From assembly GCF_009764355.1 (NCBI RefSeq), contig NZ_LNUA01000061.1, forward strand, positions 4,198 to 68,197: a DNA stretch of 64,000 bases, read 5' to 3'. Position 1 is the stretch's first letter; every line of letters begins with the position of its first letter. Below the pieces are notes generated by a model that saw only the letters and a program-made list of their open reading frames with translations, was not told where the DNA came from and ran no database searches. Of this stretch, positions 8,737-18,889 are shown piece after piece. Both the position numbers and the translations under genes were made by a program. The DNA is from Companilactobacillus bobalius. Its GTDB lineage: Bacteria > Bacillota > Bacilli > Lactobacillales > Lactobacillaceae.

Positions 8737-9746
8737 GCTTTCACACTCCCAACCTGATCTGGAAACGAGAAGTTCTTGTAACAAGTACAACGAACTTCAT
8801 GTCCAGGTTCTATTTCATGCATTGTTGGATTTTCTTCGTGTTCTTCAGGTTTGACCCAAGGAATACGTGGTGCAAATCGATCACCAATCTTAGACATCTT
8901 TTGTAATGAGGGAACATTACCTTGGATGACATATAAGTCATCGTTTTGATTGTCACGTTGAGGCATTGATCTTAATAGTGAACGTGTATAAGGATGCTTT
9001 GGAGTATTGAAGATTTGTTCGACGCTACCTTCTTCAACAATTTGTCCGGCGTACATAACTGCTACACGATCCGCTGTTTCAGCAACAACTCCTAAATCAT
9101 GAGTGATTAAGATGATACCGGCGTGATTTTCGGATTGAATCTTTCTTAGAACATCCAAGATTTGAGCTTGAATTGTTACATCAAGAGCAGTTGTTGGTTC
9201 GTCAGCGATGATTAAATCGGGTTTGCAAGCAATGGCAATCGCGATAATAACACGTTGACGCATACCACCGGAGAGTTGATGTGGAAATTGATGAGCAGTT
9301 CTTTTAGGATCAACAATTCCTACTTCTTTTAATAGTTCCAAAACTCGATCATGCTTTTGCTCGGCAGTCAATTTAGTATGGTAAGTCATGACCTCACTAA
9401 TTTGATCTTCAATCCTTTTTAGAGGATTTAAAGCAGATAGTGGATCTTGGAAGATCATTCCGATTTTGGCTCCTCGGAATTTGTTGTATCCAGCTTCATC
9501 AAGTTTTAAAAGGTTAGTGCCTTCAAAATCAATTTCACCTGAAATTTTTGTTTCGGATGGATCATGCAATCCCATAATGGTTGTGGCTAAAGTACTCTTT
9601 CCACATCCAGACTCACCAACAATGGCGAGAATCTCATCATGATGAACTGTGAGATTAATATGAGAAATAGCATCGTAATATTTACCGTTAATCTTAAAAG
9701 CAGTATTAACATCTTTAATATTTAGAAAATCTGATGTAGTTTCCAA
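8733..9746 (-). CDS. oppD: OppD, oligopeptide ABC transporter ATP-binding protein
   Basis: A 337-residue ATPase with Walker A GESGCGKST, signature LSGGMRQRV, Walker B LIIADEPTTALD and H-loop THDLGVV. The C-terminal domain has HPYTRSLLRSMP and a RCTCYKN cysteine pair, a region that holds an iron-sulfur site in some Opp/Dpp ATPases. The start codon is TTG at 9746, supported by an ideal AGGAGG 7 nt upstream and no better ATG. It is the first gene of the opp operon, with a promoter 100 bp upstream. Confidence 0.94.
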   Translation of the reverse strand: METTSDFLNIKDVNTAFKINGKYYDAISHINLTVHHDEILAIVGESGCGKSTLATTIMGLHDPSETKISGEIDFEGTNLLKLDEAGYNKFRGAKIGMIFQDPLSALNPLKRIEDQISEVMTYHTKLTAEQKHDRVLELLKEVGIVDPKRTAHQFPHQLSGGMRQRVIIAIAIACKPDLIIADEPTTALDVTIQAQILDVLRKIQSENHAGIILITHDLGVVAETADRVAVMYAGQIVEEGSVEQIFNTPKHPYTRSLLRSMPQRDNQNDDLYVIQGNVPSLQKMSKIGDRFAPRIPWVKPEEHEENPTMHEIEPGHEVRCTCYKNFSFPDQVGSVKA

Positions 9747-9847
9747 GATATCCCCTCCTGATTCTAATAATCTTCTTATTTAAACCCTAAGATGCAAAGA
9801 TACGTCTGTACCAGTGCTCTGTTGAACTTTTTTAATAATTGAGTTCG

Positions 9848-9876
9848 ATTATAGTTAATCATTTTCTAATTTACAA
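9848..9876 (-). promoter_or_regulatory. Promoter of the opp operon
   Basis: On the minus strand: -35 TTGTAA, exactly 17 bp, -10 TATAAT. It leaves a 5' leader of about 95 nt before oppD. Confidence 0.75.
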
Positions 9877-10310
9877 CCCCCAATATTAAAATAATATTAA
9901 AAAACTTTATTATTTATTCATAATCGGGCTATAAACTTTGTTTTATCTGTATGAACAGACTATACAATTAAATTAGAAAGATTAGAAAAAAGTTAACTTA
10001 TAAATGACGATACGTATATTTTCAGGTCACTGGTCTAATTATTGATACCAAAGAGATTCATAGAATATAGGAGAAGATAGAATAGACTAATTAATTGACG
10101 TTATAACGGCAATGGTTTGAACCAATTATCTTAGAAATAAAAAAGAGTTTCAGAAAAATTAGTTTCTGAAACTCCTTTAAAGAAAATTTTTATTATTTTC
10201 ATGAAAAATTAGTTAGTAAAATAAGTTGAAACGCTATCATTGACGTGTCAGAATATGAAAACACGGTATTAAAAAAATGAATTCTGAATGAAAATGGTGG
10301 TAATATATCC
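9877..10310. other. Non-coding region between the opp promoter and the next gene
   Basis: Very A/T-rich. No open frame with a credible ribosome binding site was found on either strand. The only clear structure is the hairpin at 10135-10174. Confidence 0.5.
10135..10174 (-). terminator. Orphan intrinsic terminator
   Basis: GAGTTTCAGAAA and TTTCTGAAACTC form a perfect 12 bp stem. On the minus strand it is followed by TTTTTTATTT, a good terminator, yet no minus-strand gene ends here. On the plus strand the tail is weaker (CTTTAAAG). Confidence 0.6.
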
Positions 10311-10328
10311 GTGAAGAAGGGTGATCTT

Positions 10329-10835
10329 ATGCGTCAACAAATGCGTCATCAAAAGAAAACTAAGAAACCATTAATTTTAACAATCATCATTTCACTACTA
10401 GTCTTAATAGTTTTATGTGTTGTTTTCTTTTTCCCATTAAACAATATGTTGCGCAGTGCGACAGGTAATGATACTCCTAGCGATAAAGCTGTGAAGTCCG
10501 AGCTGGTCAAAAGAGTTAAGGCTCGTAAAACCGGTGATGCCAAGAATGACGAGAAAATCAATCGAGCTGCTTCGGTTTTGGGTAAGAAAAAGATGTCTGA
10601 AATTATGTCAGCTGCGGATAGTCAGAAAAAGACAGCTACACTTATTGAGGATTCGTCTGCTTTGACAAAGGAACAATCCCAAAAGGCTGCGCAGGAAATT
10701 TTTTCTAATGATGAGTATTCTGGATTGAGAACTGCGATTAATAATGGAAATTGGTATCAAGCATATCAACAATATCAGAAACTTTCTAATAATGGAGAGT
10801 TAAATCAATTGCAACAAGATATCAATCAGAAATGA
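10329..10835 (+). CDS. Membrane-anchored protein of unknown function
   Basis: About 168 residues. A basic N-terminus (RHQKKTKKP) precedes one membrane span (LILTIIISLLVLIVLCVVFF), and the rest is a charged, mostly helical extracytoplasmic domain with repeated YQ near the end. No cysteine or catalytic motif is visible outside the span. A GTG at 10311 is in frame, but AAGGGTG is well placed before the ATG at 10329. It may be an exported cell-surface or envelope protein; I do not recognise the family. It is monocistronic, with its own terminator. Confidence 0.7.
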   Translation: MRQQMRHQKKTKKPLILTIIISLLVLIVLCVVFFFPLNNMLRSATGNDTPSDKAVKSELVKRVKARKTGDAKNDEKINRAASVLGKKKMSEIMSAADSQKKTATLIEDSSALTKEQSQKAAQEIFSNDEYSGLRTAINNGNWYQAYQQYQKLSNNGELNQLQQDINQK

Positions 10836-10844
10836 AGATAACAA

Positions 10845-10876
10845 AAAAGTGCAAATCAAAATTTGCACTTTTTTTG
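10845..10876 (+). terminator. Intrinsic terminator
   Basis: AAAGTGCAAAT / ATTTGCACTTT stem with a 4 nt loop and a T run. Confidence 0.9.
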
Positions 10877-10924
10877 TAATTTGAAATAAACTATCTAGTG
10901 ATGGCATATTTCAAATGAATAATT

Positions 10925-11161
10925 TTAAGAATTTTCTGGAAATGTGGAATTATCCGTATTATCGTTATCGGCATCATAGAAGAATGCTTGAATGGGGATG
11001 TTGTATTTATTATGAATTAATAATATCTCTTTTTGAGTGAACCCTAAGTCATCATTCTTTCTACGAATAGTAGATGTTGATTTGTCGAGAAGTTTGGCAA
11101 TATCACTTTGTTTGATGTTCTTTAACGTAAAATATGCTTTTAAATATTGATTACTATACAT
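10925..11161 (-). CDS. Small HTH protein (XRE/Cro-like)
   Basis: A 78-residue protein. Residues 17-45 (KQSDIAKLLDKSTSTIRRK) have the spacing of a helix-turn-helix, and the following stretch continues as a Cro-like five-helix fold; the C-terminus is acidic (DADNDNTDN). AAAGGGAA precedes the ATG. It is divergent from another small HTH gene at 11307, an arrangement like a simple regulatory pair, but there are no other phage genes nearby. The target is unknown. Confidence 0.65.
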   Translation of the reverse strand: MYSNQYLKAYFTLKNIKQSDIAKLLDKSTSTIRRKNDDLGFTQKEILLIHNKYNIPIQAFFYDADNDNTDNSTFPENS

Positions 11162-11244
11162 AATAAATTCCCTTTTTTTAAGTTTTCCTTAATCAAGGAC
11201 AAGAACATGGTAAACTAGAAATTCTTTTTTTTCAATAACTTTTT

Positions 11245-11272
11245 TTGAAAAAACCATATTTTAAGTTAAAAT
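11245..11272 (+). promoter_or_regulatory. Promoter of the small HTH gene at 11307
   Basis: TTGAAA, 16 bp, TAAAAT. The start codon follows about 35 bp later with no clear Shine-Dalgarno sequence. Confidence 0.5.
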
Positions 11273-11306
11273 ATCATATATGAAAGGTATAGGTTGTATT
11301 TGACAC

Positions 11307-11549
11307 ATGATAACGATTGGAAAGTATTTGCGTAAAAAAAGACTTTTGAAAGATTTGACGCTCCAACAAGTGGTTGATTCTACAAAAACAGTGTATGGTT
11401 GCACGACATCAACTTCGGTTTTGAGTGCAATTGAAACGGACAAAAATAAGATCATCGATGGTGAACTCTTATTTGTATTATCCGATTTTTACGAGATTGA
11501 TTTAAAAGAATTACAAGGATTAATTCTAAAAAATTTGCAGATTAAATAA
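11307..11549 (+). CDS. Small XRE-like HTH protein
   Basis: An 80-residue protein starting ITIGKYLRKKRLLKDLTLQQV, the usual first helices of an XRE DNA-binding domain, ending in FYEIDLKELQGLIL. No additional domain is present. The ATG at 11307 lacks a convincing ribosome binding site (nearest AAAGG is about 20 nt away), yet there is no better start in frame. It is divergent from the HTH gene at 10925. Its function as a repressor is inferred from the fold only. Confidence 0.6.
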   Translation: MITIGKYLRKKRLLKDLTLQQVVDSTKTVYGCTTSTSVLSAIETDKNKIIDGELLFVLSDFYEIDLKELQGLILKNLQIK

Positions 11550-11666
11550 AAAATTTACTTTCAAAAATTAGTTGTATTAGCAGATACTTCTATATAAATA
11601 AATCTATATTGTTTAATAATTATATTAAATATGGTCAAAAACAAAATAAATGAATATTGAATTATG

Positions 11667-11708
11667 GCTCACTCGTAGGAATATCTTGAATAACGAGTGA
11701 GCTTTTTT
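11667..11708 (+). terminator. Intrinsic terminator
   Basis: GCTCACTCGT / ACGAGTGAGC stem followed by T6. The remaining part of the 11550-11855 gap holds only this and the promoter below. Confidence 0.88.
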
Positions 11709-11739
11709 AGTTGCCAAAAGTTTGAATGATAAATCACAA

Positions 11740-11776
11740 GTGAAATAGTTCACATCTACAAAAAAATAAGTACAAT
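11740..11776 (+). promoter_or_regulatory. Promoter with operator-like dyad upstream of the GH65 gene
   Basis: -35 TTCACA (11749), 16 bp, -10 TACAAT (11771). The dyad GTGAAATAGTTCAC (11740-11753) overlaps the -35, as expected for a repressor site. Confidence 0.5.
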
Positions 11777-11855
11777 AAAGGCAGAGGATTCGATTTATGT
11801 GAACGACATTACTGATATTGAGGGCAAAATATCTTTAATGAACGGATGATGACTT

Positions 11856-14192
11856 ATGGAATATTGTGTAACCACCAAAAATAATGACAGTTGGTATATT
11901 GGTACCAACGACTTCGACCTCTTCAAGGCTGATAAAACCGAAGCAATAATGTTTCAAGGCAACGGTTATCTAGGTATAAGAGCAACTGCTGAAGAAAGAA
12001 ACTTGAACGAAAGACGTGATATGTTCGTGGCCGGAACGTTTGATGCGTTCAACGATGAAGTCACAGAACTTCCTAATTTACCTGATCTATTAAATATGGA
12101 AATCGTAATCAATCAACGAGCGTTTTCTTTAAGCACGGGATTGATAGAAAACTATCATAAACATCTCAATTTAAAGAATGGTGAGTTAGTTCGGTCATTT
12201 GATTGGCTAATTGACGGTAATAGAATCAGTTTTAAGTTTTCACGTTTTGTTTCAATGAGTGATGTTCATTTATTTGTCTCCAAATTGGAAATCACCTCTG
12301 ATCAAAGTGACTTAAGTATTAAGCTCAATTCGGGGATTGATGGTCAATATTCCAATAGTGGAACTCAACATTTAGTTGAAGGCGATAAACGTTTATTTGA
12401 TGGTAAAATTCTGCAAATGCAGGAAAAGACGCAACAGACGAATATTGGTTTTGCTTTTAATGTGACACAAAAGGCCTACATAGATGAAGTATTGTTAAAA
12501 GTTAAACCCAATATTAGAATGGATCGCCGCCAAATTTTTGACGAATACAATGTTGATTTAACTAAAGGTGAGAAATTTACTTTTGTTAAATATGCCAATG
12601 TTTATACGACTATTGATAATGATGTGGGTCATGACACTATCTCAGACATATCAATGGATGCGATTAAACGTTCCAGTTTACTCAATTATGATGAATTATT
12701 GAATAAATCAACTAATGCTTGGAATATCAACGTTTGGCAACGTAGTTTGATCAGTATTGATTCAGATGATGTCAAACCACAAGTAGCGATTAACTTTGCT
12801 CGTTACCAGTTAGCAGCTAATACTCCAAAGGATTCAAGGATGAATATTGGGGCTAAAGGTTTAACTGGTGAAGGATATAAAGGACATACTTTCTGGGATA
12901 CAGAGATCTATATGTTGCCATACTTTACCTTTACAATGCCGGAGATGGCTCGTAATCTTTTGAAATATCGTTATTTAGGACTAGATGGTGCTAGAAAGAA
13001 AGCTAAAGCCAACGGTTACTGGGGAGCTCAATTTCCTTGGGAGTCTGCTTGGTCGACGGATGGTGAAATGACACCACCTTGGGGTTCAGTTGATATCGTA
13101 ACTGGGAAACCAATGCGGATTCTTTCTGGTTCTTTGGAACAGCACATTACCAGTGATGTAGTTATTGCCGTAATGCAATACTTATCAATTACTAAAGATG
13201 AGCGATTTGCTGAGGAAATGGGCTATGAAATTATTTTAGATGCTGCTAAGTTCTGGGCTAGTCGTCTAGAATGGGACCCCGCACGTAAGAAGTTTGTGAT
13301 CGATAATGTGATTGGACCTGATGAGTACAAGGAGCATATTGATAACAGTGCGTTTACTAACTACACGGCTTTCTGGTGTATTCAAAAAGCCATTGCTGTG
13401 GTCGGTCTATTGAGGAACTCTAATCCAGAAATATATAACGAATTGAATTTGAGATTAAAACTCGATGACGCTTATCAGGATTGGATATCTAAGGTAGATT
13501 TAATTTTTCTACCAAAGCCTAATGAATTCGATGTTATTCCAGAAGACGATACATATTTACAAAAGAAAATAATTGAAACAACTCAGTACCAATCCGATGG
13601 AGGTCATGCAAAGATCTTCAAGGATTACAATTTGCAACAAATCAATGACTTACAGGTTACTAAGCAGGCTGATGTCTTATTGTTAGTCTTCTTATTTGAA
13701 GATTTATTTAGCGACGATATTAAACTTGCCAATTGGAATTACTATGAACCCAAGACTACACACGATTCATCACTATCTTTCTCAACTCATAGTATTTTGG
13801 CCAGTGATTTAAATTTGGCTGATAAAGCTTATGATTATTTTGAGAGAGCATGTGAGGTCGATTTAGGGACAGGCGTCGGTAAATCAGCTCAAGGGTTACA
13901 TATGGCCTCAATTGGTGGTATTTGGAACATGATTGTTGAAGGATTCGGTGGTATCAGAGTTCTTGATGGTCAATTGAGAATCGAACCGCATCTTCCAAGC
14001 AAATGGAATAGTTTGCATTTTGAAATTAATTGGCATGGCAGTCTGTTGAAGATTGATGTGTACAAGGATACCTTCCAAGTATCTGTTTTAGGAGACGCCA
14101 TTACTTTTATTAACCACAATGAGATTTATCACGTTGCTGCTAATTCAAAAATAGAAATCCCTATATCGATTGAAGTGAACGTAGAGGATTAA
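11856..14192 (+). CDS. Glycoside hydrolase family 65 sugar phosphorylase
   Basis: A 778-residue cytoplasmic enzyme of the size typical for GH65 (maltose, kojibiose, nigerose and trehalose phosphorylases). The N-terminal beta-sandwich domain contains GNGYLGIRA. The (alpha/alpha)6 barrel has FWDTEIYMLPYF and GPDEYKEHIDN, whose Glu490 is the general acid. HDSSLSFSTHS provides the phosphate site and a small C-terminal beta domain follows. The reaction is phosphorolysis of an alpha-glucosyl disaccharide to beta-glucose 1-phosphate. The disaccharide cannot be told from sequence by eye. Family genes often sit beside beta-phosphoglucomutase, but none is present here. GGATGA precedes the ATG. Confidence 0.88.
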   Translation: MEYCVTTKNNDSWYIGTNDFDLFKADKTEAIMFQGNGYLGIRATAEERNLNERRDMFVAGTFDAFNDEVTELPNLPDLLNMEIVINQRAFSLSTGLIENYHKHLNLKNGELVRSFDWLIDGNRISFKFSRFVSMSDVHLFVSKLEITSDQSDLSIKLNSGIDGQYSNSGTQHLVEGDKRLFDGKILQMQEKTQQTNIGFAFNVTQKAYIDEVLLKVKPNIRMDRRQIFDEYNVDLTKGEKFTFVKYANVYTTIDNDVGHDTISDISMDAIKRSSLLNYDELLNKSTNAWNINVWQRSLISIDSDDVKPQVAINFARYQLAANTPKDSRMNIGAKGLTGEGYKGHTFWDTEIYMLPYFTFTMPEMARNLLKYRYLGLDGARKKAKANGYWGAQFPWESAWSTDGEMTPPWGSVDIVTGKPMRILSGSLEQHITSDVVIAVMQYLSITKDERFAEEMGYEIILDAAKFWASRLEWDPARKKFVIDNVIGPDEYKEHIDNSAFTNYTAFWCIQKAIAVVGLLRNSNPEIYNELNLRLKLDDAYQDWISKVDLIFLPKPNEFDVIPEDDTYLQKKIIETTQYQSDGGHAKIFKDYNLQQINDLQVTKQADVLLLVFLFEDLFSDDIKLANWNYYEPKTTHDSSLSFSTHSILASDLNLADKAYDYFERACEVDLGTGVGKSAQGLHMASIGGIWNMIVEGFGGIRVLDGQLRIEPHLPSKWNSLHFEINWHGSLLKIDVYKDTFQVSVLGDAITFINHNEIYHVAANSKIEIPISIEVNVED

Positions 14193-14197
14193 AGAAG

Positions 14198-14238
14198 AGT
14201 CTTATCAATTCTGTTGAGGAGTTGATAAGACTTTTTTG
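14198..14238 (+). terminator. Intrinsic terminator
   Basis: AGTCTTATCAA / TTGATAAGACT stem with a T run, directly after GH65, so that gene is monocistronic. Confidence 0.88.
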
Positions 14239-14322
14239 TTATTAACTAATTAATTTTATATTTTTGAATAATTAAACCGCTTTCTATAATAGAATTGACG
14301 TAATAGTATAGGAGGGGAAATT

Positions 14323-15141
14323 ATGAAAAAAGTAGCGATAATCACAGGTATTTCTTCAGGGATGGGAAAAGCGGCGGCTTTGTACTTTAAGGAACAAGGT
14401 TTTGAAGTCTATGGTGGCGCACGTCGAATTGAGAGATTAACTGATTTAAAGGAACAAGGTATTCACACACAGAGTTTGGATGTGACTGATGCTATTTCAG
14501 TGCGTGCCTTAGTCGATCGTACTATTAGTGAACAAGGCCAAATTGACGTCTTAGTAAATAACGCTGGTTATGGTGAATTTGGTCCGATTGAAGAGGTGCC
14601 AATTGAGAATGCTAAAAAGCAATTTGATGTCAATGTCTTTGGAGCTGCTCAAATAACAAAATATGTTTTGCCACAGATGAGACAACAAGGTTCAGGCCGT
14701 ATCGTCAATATTTCTTCAGTTGGTTCTAATATTTACAGTCCTCTTGGTGGTTGGTATTACACAACTAAAGCTAGTTTGAATATGTGGAGTGATGTCTTAG
14801 ATCAAGAGGTCAAACAATTTGGAATTCGTTCAGTTATCGTCCAACCGGGTTTGACTAAGTCTGAATGGAGCAAGATTGCCTTTGAAAATGCTAAGAAGAA
14901 TTTAGTTGAGAATTCACCCTATGAGAATATGCTTGATAAAACAGAGGAACTCTTTTCAAAGATTACTTTCAGTGAAGCAACGGCTGAGGATTTGGCAAAA
15001 GTATTCTATAGAGCTGCAACTGATATTAAGCCAAAACGTCGATACTATCATTCAATCGTTGATCATGGGATGGTCCTAGTGGCTAGAACGATGCCTAATA
15101 CTTATCGAGCAGTTTTATCCAAGATGATGAAGGGGATTTAA
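14323..15141 (+). CDS. Classical short-chain dehydrogenase/reductase
   Basis: A 272-residue NAD(P)-dependent oxidoreductase. The cofactor loop TGISSGMG lies near residue 8, with GARR after strand two favouring NADP. The conserved NNAGYG, catalytic Ser in VNISSVGS and YYTTKAS (Tyr-x-x-x-Lys) follow. Length and order are those of a complete classical SDR. It has a strong GGAGGGG box and is followed at 2 bp by an RpiR regulator, so the two are co-transcribed. The substrate cannot be inferred. Confidence 0.88.
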   Translation: MKKVAIITGISSGMGKAAALYFKEQGFEVYGGARRIERLTDLKEQGIHTQSLDVTDAISVRALVDRTISEQGQIDVLVNNAGYGEFGPIEEVPIENAKKQFDVNVFGAAQITKYVLPQMRQQGSGRIVNISSVGSNIYSPLGGWYYTTKASLNMWSDVLDQEVKQFGIRSVIVQPGLTKSEWSKIAFENAKKNLVENSPYENMLDKTEELFSKITFSEATAEDLAKVFYRAATDIKPKRRYYHSIVDHGMVLVARTMPNTYRAVLSKMMKGI

Positions 15142-15142
15142 T

Positions 15143-15886
15143 ATGGCATTTTTTGGATTTAAAGATATTGATAAATTGTCAGAAGTCGATATGGCTATTT
15201 ATCGATATATCGTTGATCACGATGAACAAGTTCCTTTAATGAGAGTACGTGACTTGTCTCAGGGAGCACATGTATCAAATTCTTCCGTTATGCGCTTTAT
15301 TCATAAGATTGGCTATAGTAGTTTTCCTGAGTTCAAGGTTTCATTTAAAAGTGAGAATCAGGATTTAATGCGTTCAAAGAGTGATGTTTTGAATATTATT
15401 GATCGAAATGCTTTTCCCAATGATATTGAAAAGACAATTAAGTTGGTAGCTCATTTGATGTTAGATGCTGATAATATTGTCTTCTTTGGAATGGGGGGAT
15501 CTGGTGCAATTGCTGAATATGCCTCCAGACAAGCGGCGTCATTAGGATTCAATTCATATGCGGTTAAAGATCCGTTTTATCCTTTGATTCAACAATTACA
15601 CAATACTTCCAATAATGTTATTGTTACCCTGTCAGTTTCGGGACGAACTAGTGAGATTTTGGAAACTTTAAATAATTTTGTTAATAGTCCGGATACAATT
15701 TTGGTCAGCGTGACGGGAAATATTGAGAGTCCCATCGCTAGAATTGGTCGCTATGCGCTTAGCTATAATATTCCAGAAACTAGAATTCATAAATACTATG
15801 ATTTAACAAGTCAGGTACCGTGTGTTTATATCGTTGATGGTTTATTGATGGAACTGCATAATCAAGATATTAGTCGAAAAATATAA
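15143..15886 (+). CDS. RpiR-family transcriptional regulator
   Basis: A 247-residue regulator. The N-terminal HTH_6 domain (residues about 1-75) includes GAHVSNSSVMRFIHKIGY, a typical RpiR recognition segment. The C-terminal SIS sugar-phosphate domain (about 105-235) contains FFGMGGSG and LSVSGRTSE. Such proteins sense a phosphorylated sugar and control neighbouring PTS or catabolic genes. It overlaps the SDR transcript by a TAATATG junction and precedes the EIIC-GH1-ROK cluster, the likely target (inferred). Confidence 0.9.
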   Translation: MAFFGFKDIDKLSEVDMAIYRYIVDHDEQVPLMRVRDLSQGAHVSNSSVMRFIHKIGYSSFPEFKVSFKSENQDLMRSKSDVLNIIDRNAFPNDIEKTIKLVAHLMLDADNIVFFGMGGSGAIAEYASRQAASLGFNSYAVKDPFYPLIQQLHNTSNNVIVTLSVSGRTSEILETLNNFVNSPDTILVSVTGNIESPIARIGRYALSYNIPETRIHKYYDLTSQVPCVYIVDGLLMELHNQDISRKI

Positions 15887-15896
15887 TAAGGAACAT

Positions 15897-15938
15897 GCTG
15901 TACCACGATTGGAATATCATTCAAAGCCTAGGTACAGC
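15897..15938 (+). promoter_or_regulatory. Stem-loop after the RpiR gene
   Basis: GCTGTACC and GGTACAGC pair over a 26 nt loop immediately before a terminator. It might be an operator or an mRNA 3' structure. Confidence 0.4.
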
Positions 15939-15943
15939 AATTC

Positions 15944-15982
15944 AAAACGCTTACAAAGTATTCACATCTTGTAAGCGTTTTT
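15944..15982 (+). terminator. Intrinsic terminator with partial cre similarity
   Basis: AAAACGCTTACAA / TTGTAAGCGTTTT stem with a T run. The right arm, TGTAAGCGTTTTTC, also resembles a CcpA cre box except for the last bases, so it could be both. Confidence 0.7.
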
Positions 15983-16024
15983 CTATACTAGTATTTGTAA
16001 TCAAATAAAGGGGGATTCAATATT

Positions 16025-17404
16025 ATGATGAACAGTTTCAATGCGTTCATGGAAAAACACATTGTTCCGTTTGCTACTAAGTTAAACGAACAACGTCACA
16101 TCGCTGCTATCCGTGATGCTTTCATGTACACATTTCCAATCACAATGGCTGCTTCACTGGTTATTTTGATTAATAATCTTATTTTTTCAAAACAAGGTTT
16201 CATTGCACAAATTTTATTCTTACCGAAATTTTTCCCACATTTGGAAGAAGCACAAAAGCTTCTTACTTCTGTAACTAACGGAACAATGAATATTCTTTCA
16301 ATCTTCATTGCCTATCTAGTTGCTAGAAACTTGGCTAAGTATTTCAAAGCCGATGATATGCTAGTTGGTATGACTGGTATCGCAGTATTTATGATTATGT
16401 ACACACCTTCAATCATGAAGGGTGGAGTTACATATCTACCAACAACATACCTTGGTGCTCAAGGTTTGTTCGTTGCTATGCTCTGTGGTGGTTTAGTTGG
16501 TGAATTCTTACCAAGACTAACAAAGATCAAGAAACTACAAATTAAGATGCCTGAAATGGTTCCACCTGCTGTTGCTCGTTCATTCAACGGCTTGATTCCA
16601 ATTGTTTTTGTTATTATGGTTGCTTCAATTTTGAATTATCTTATTCAATTAGTTGCACCCGGTGGTATTAATGATGTTATCTACAAATCAATTCAAACAC
16701 CATTAACACATATCGGAGTTAACTTGTACGGTGTTATCATTATTGCCATTGTTCAAAACTTACTATGGCTTGTAGGTATTCATGGTCCAAATACTTTGAA
16801 TGCTTTGAGATCAATGATCTTTACTGAAGCTGATATGAGTAATCAAACATATATCAACCTTCATGGTGTTGTAGGTGTTCCACATCGTGTTACATGGGGA
16901 ATTCTAAACGATGTATTTGCTAACATGGGTGGTTCTGGTATGACTTTAGGTCTTATCATTGCAATTTTCTTAGTATCAAGAAGAAAAGATTACCGTGCTA
17001 TTGCTAAATTGGCTTTTGTTCCAGGACTATTCAATATCAATGAACCTTTGATGTTTGGTCTACCAATCGTTTTAAACCCAATCATGGCTATTCCATTTGT
17101 ATTAACACCTGTTGTTAATATCTTGGTTGGTTACTTTGTAACTGTTGTCTTTAATTGGATACCATCGCCGGCCATAGGTATGACGTGGACGACCCCTGGA
17201 CCTTTAATGCCGTTCTTAGGAACTGGTGGTAATTTGTTAGGGTTAGTAATTGGATTTGTTTGTTTAGCAATTTCCGTAGCTATGTACTTCCCATTCGTAT
17301 TGGCAGCTAACAAGATGGCTGTTCCTGACGATGATGAAGACAAAGATGAAAAAATTGAAAAAGGTGCCGAAGATGAAGACATCAACGGTACTGTAGAAGC
17401 TTAA
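16025..17404 (+). CDS. PTS EIIC permease, lactose/cellobiose family
   Basis: A 459-residue membrane protein, about ten spans, with only the EIIC domain. Family features are an N-terminal amphipathic segment (LNEQRHIAAIRDAFMYT), PEMVPPAVARSFNGLIP, WLVGIHGPN and GLFNINEPLMFG, the last two forming the substrate site. It imports and, with EIIB/EIIA encoded elsewhere, phosphorylates a beta-glucoside or related disaccharide. The C-terminal tail is strikingly acidic (DDDEDKDEKIEKG). GGGGG precedes two adjacent ATGs (16025, 16028). It leads a cluster with GH1 (48 bp) and a ROK kinase. Confidence 0.92.
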   Translation: MMNSFNAFMEKHIVPFATKLNEQRHIAAIRDAFMYTFPITMAASLVILINNLIFSKQGFIAQILFLPKFFPHLEEAQKLLTSVTNGTMNILSIFIAYLVARNLAKYFKADDMLVGMTGIAVFMIMYTPSIMKGGVTYLPTTYLGAQGLFVAMLCGGLVGEFLPRLTKIKKLQIKMPEMVPPAVARSFNGLIPIVFVIMVASILNYLIQLVAPGGINDVIYKSIQTPLTHIGVNLYGVIIIAIVQNLLWLVGIHGPNTLNALRSMIFTEADMSNQTYINLHGVVGVPHRVTWGILNDVFANMGGSGMTLGLIIAIFLVSRRKDYRAIAKLAFVPGLFNINEPLMFGLPIVLNPIMAIPFVLTPVVNILVGYFVTVVFNWIPSPAIGMTWTTPGPLMPFLGTGGNLLGLVIGFVCLAISVAMYFPFVLAANKMAVPDDDEDKDEKIEKGAEDEDINGTVEA

Positions 17405-17424
17405 TTATAAATATATAACGATGA

Positions 17425-18888
<1,464 letters not shown>

Positions 18889-18889
18889 G

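Noticed and set aside
9747..9850. T-box or riboswitch in the opp leader
   Set aside because: No T-box consensus, specifier stem or antiterminator is recognisable in the 100 nt leader.
10925..11549. Prophage CI/Cro pair
   Set aside because: Two small HTH genes are divergent, but no integrase, att repeat or other phage gene is near.
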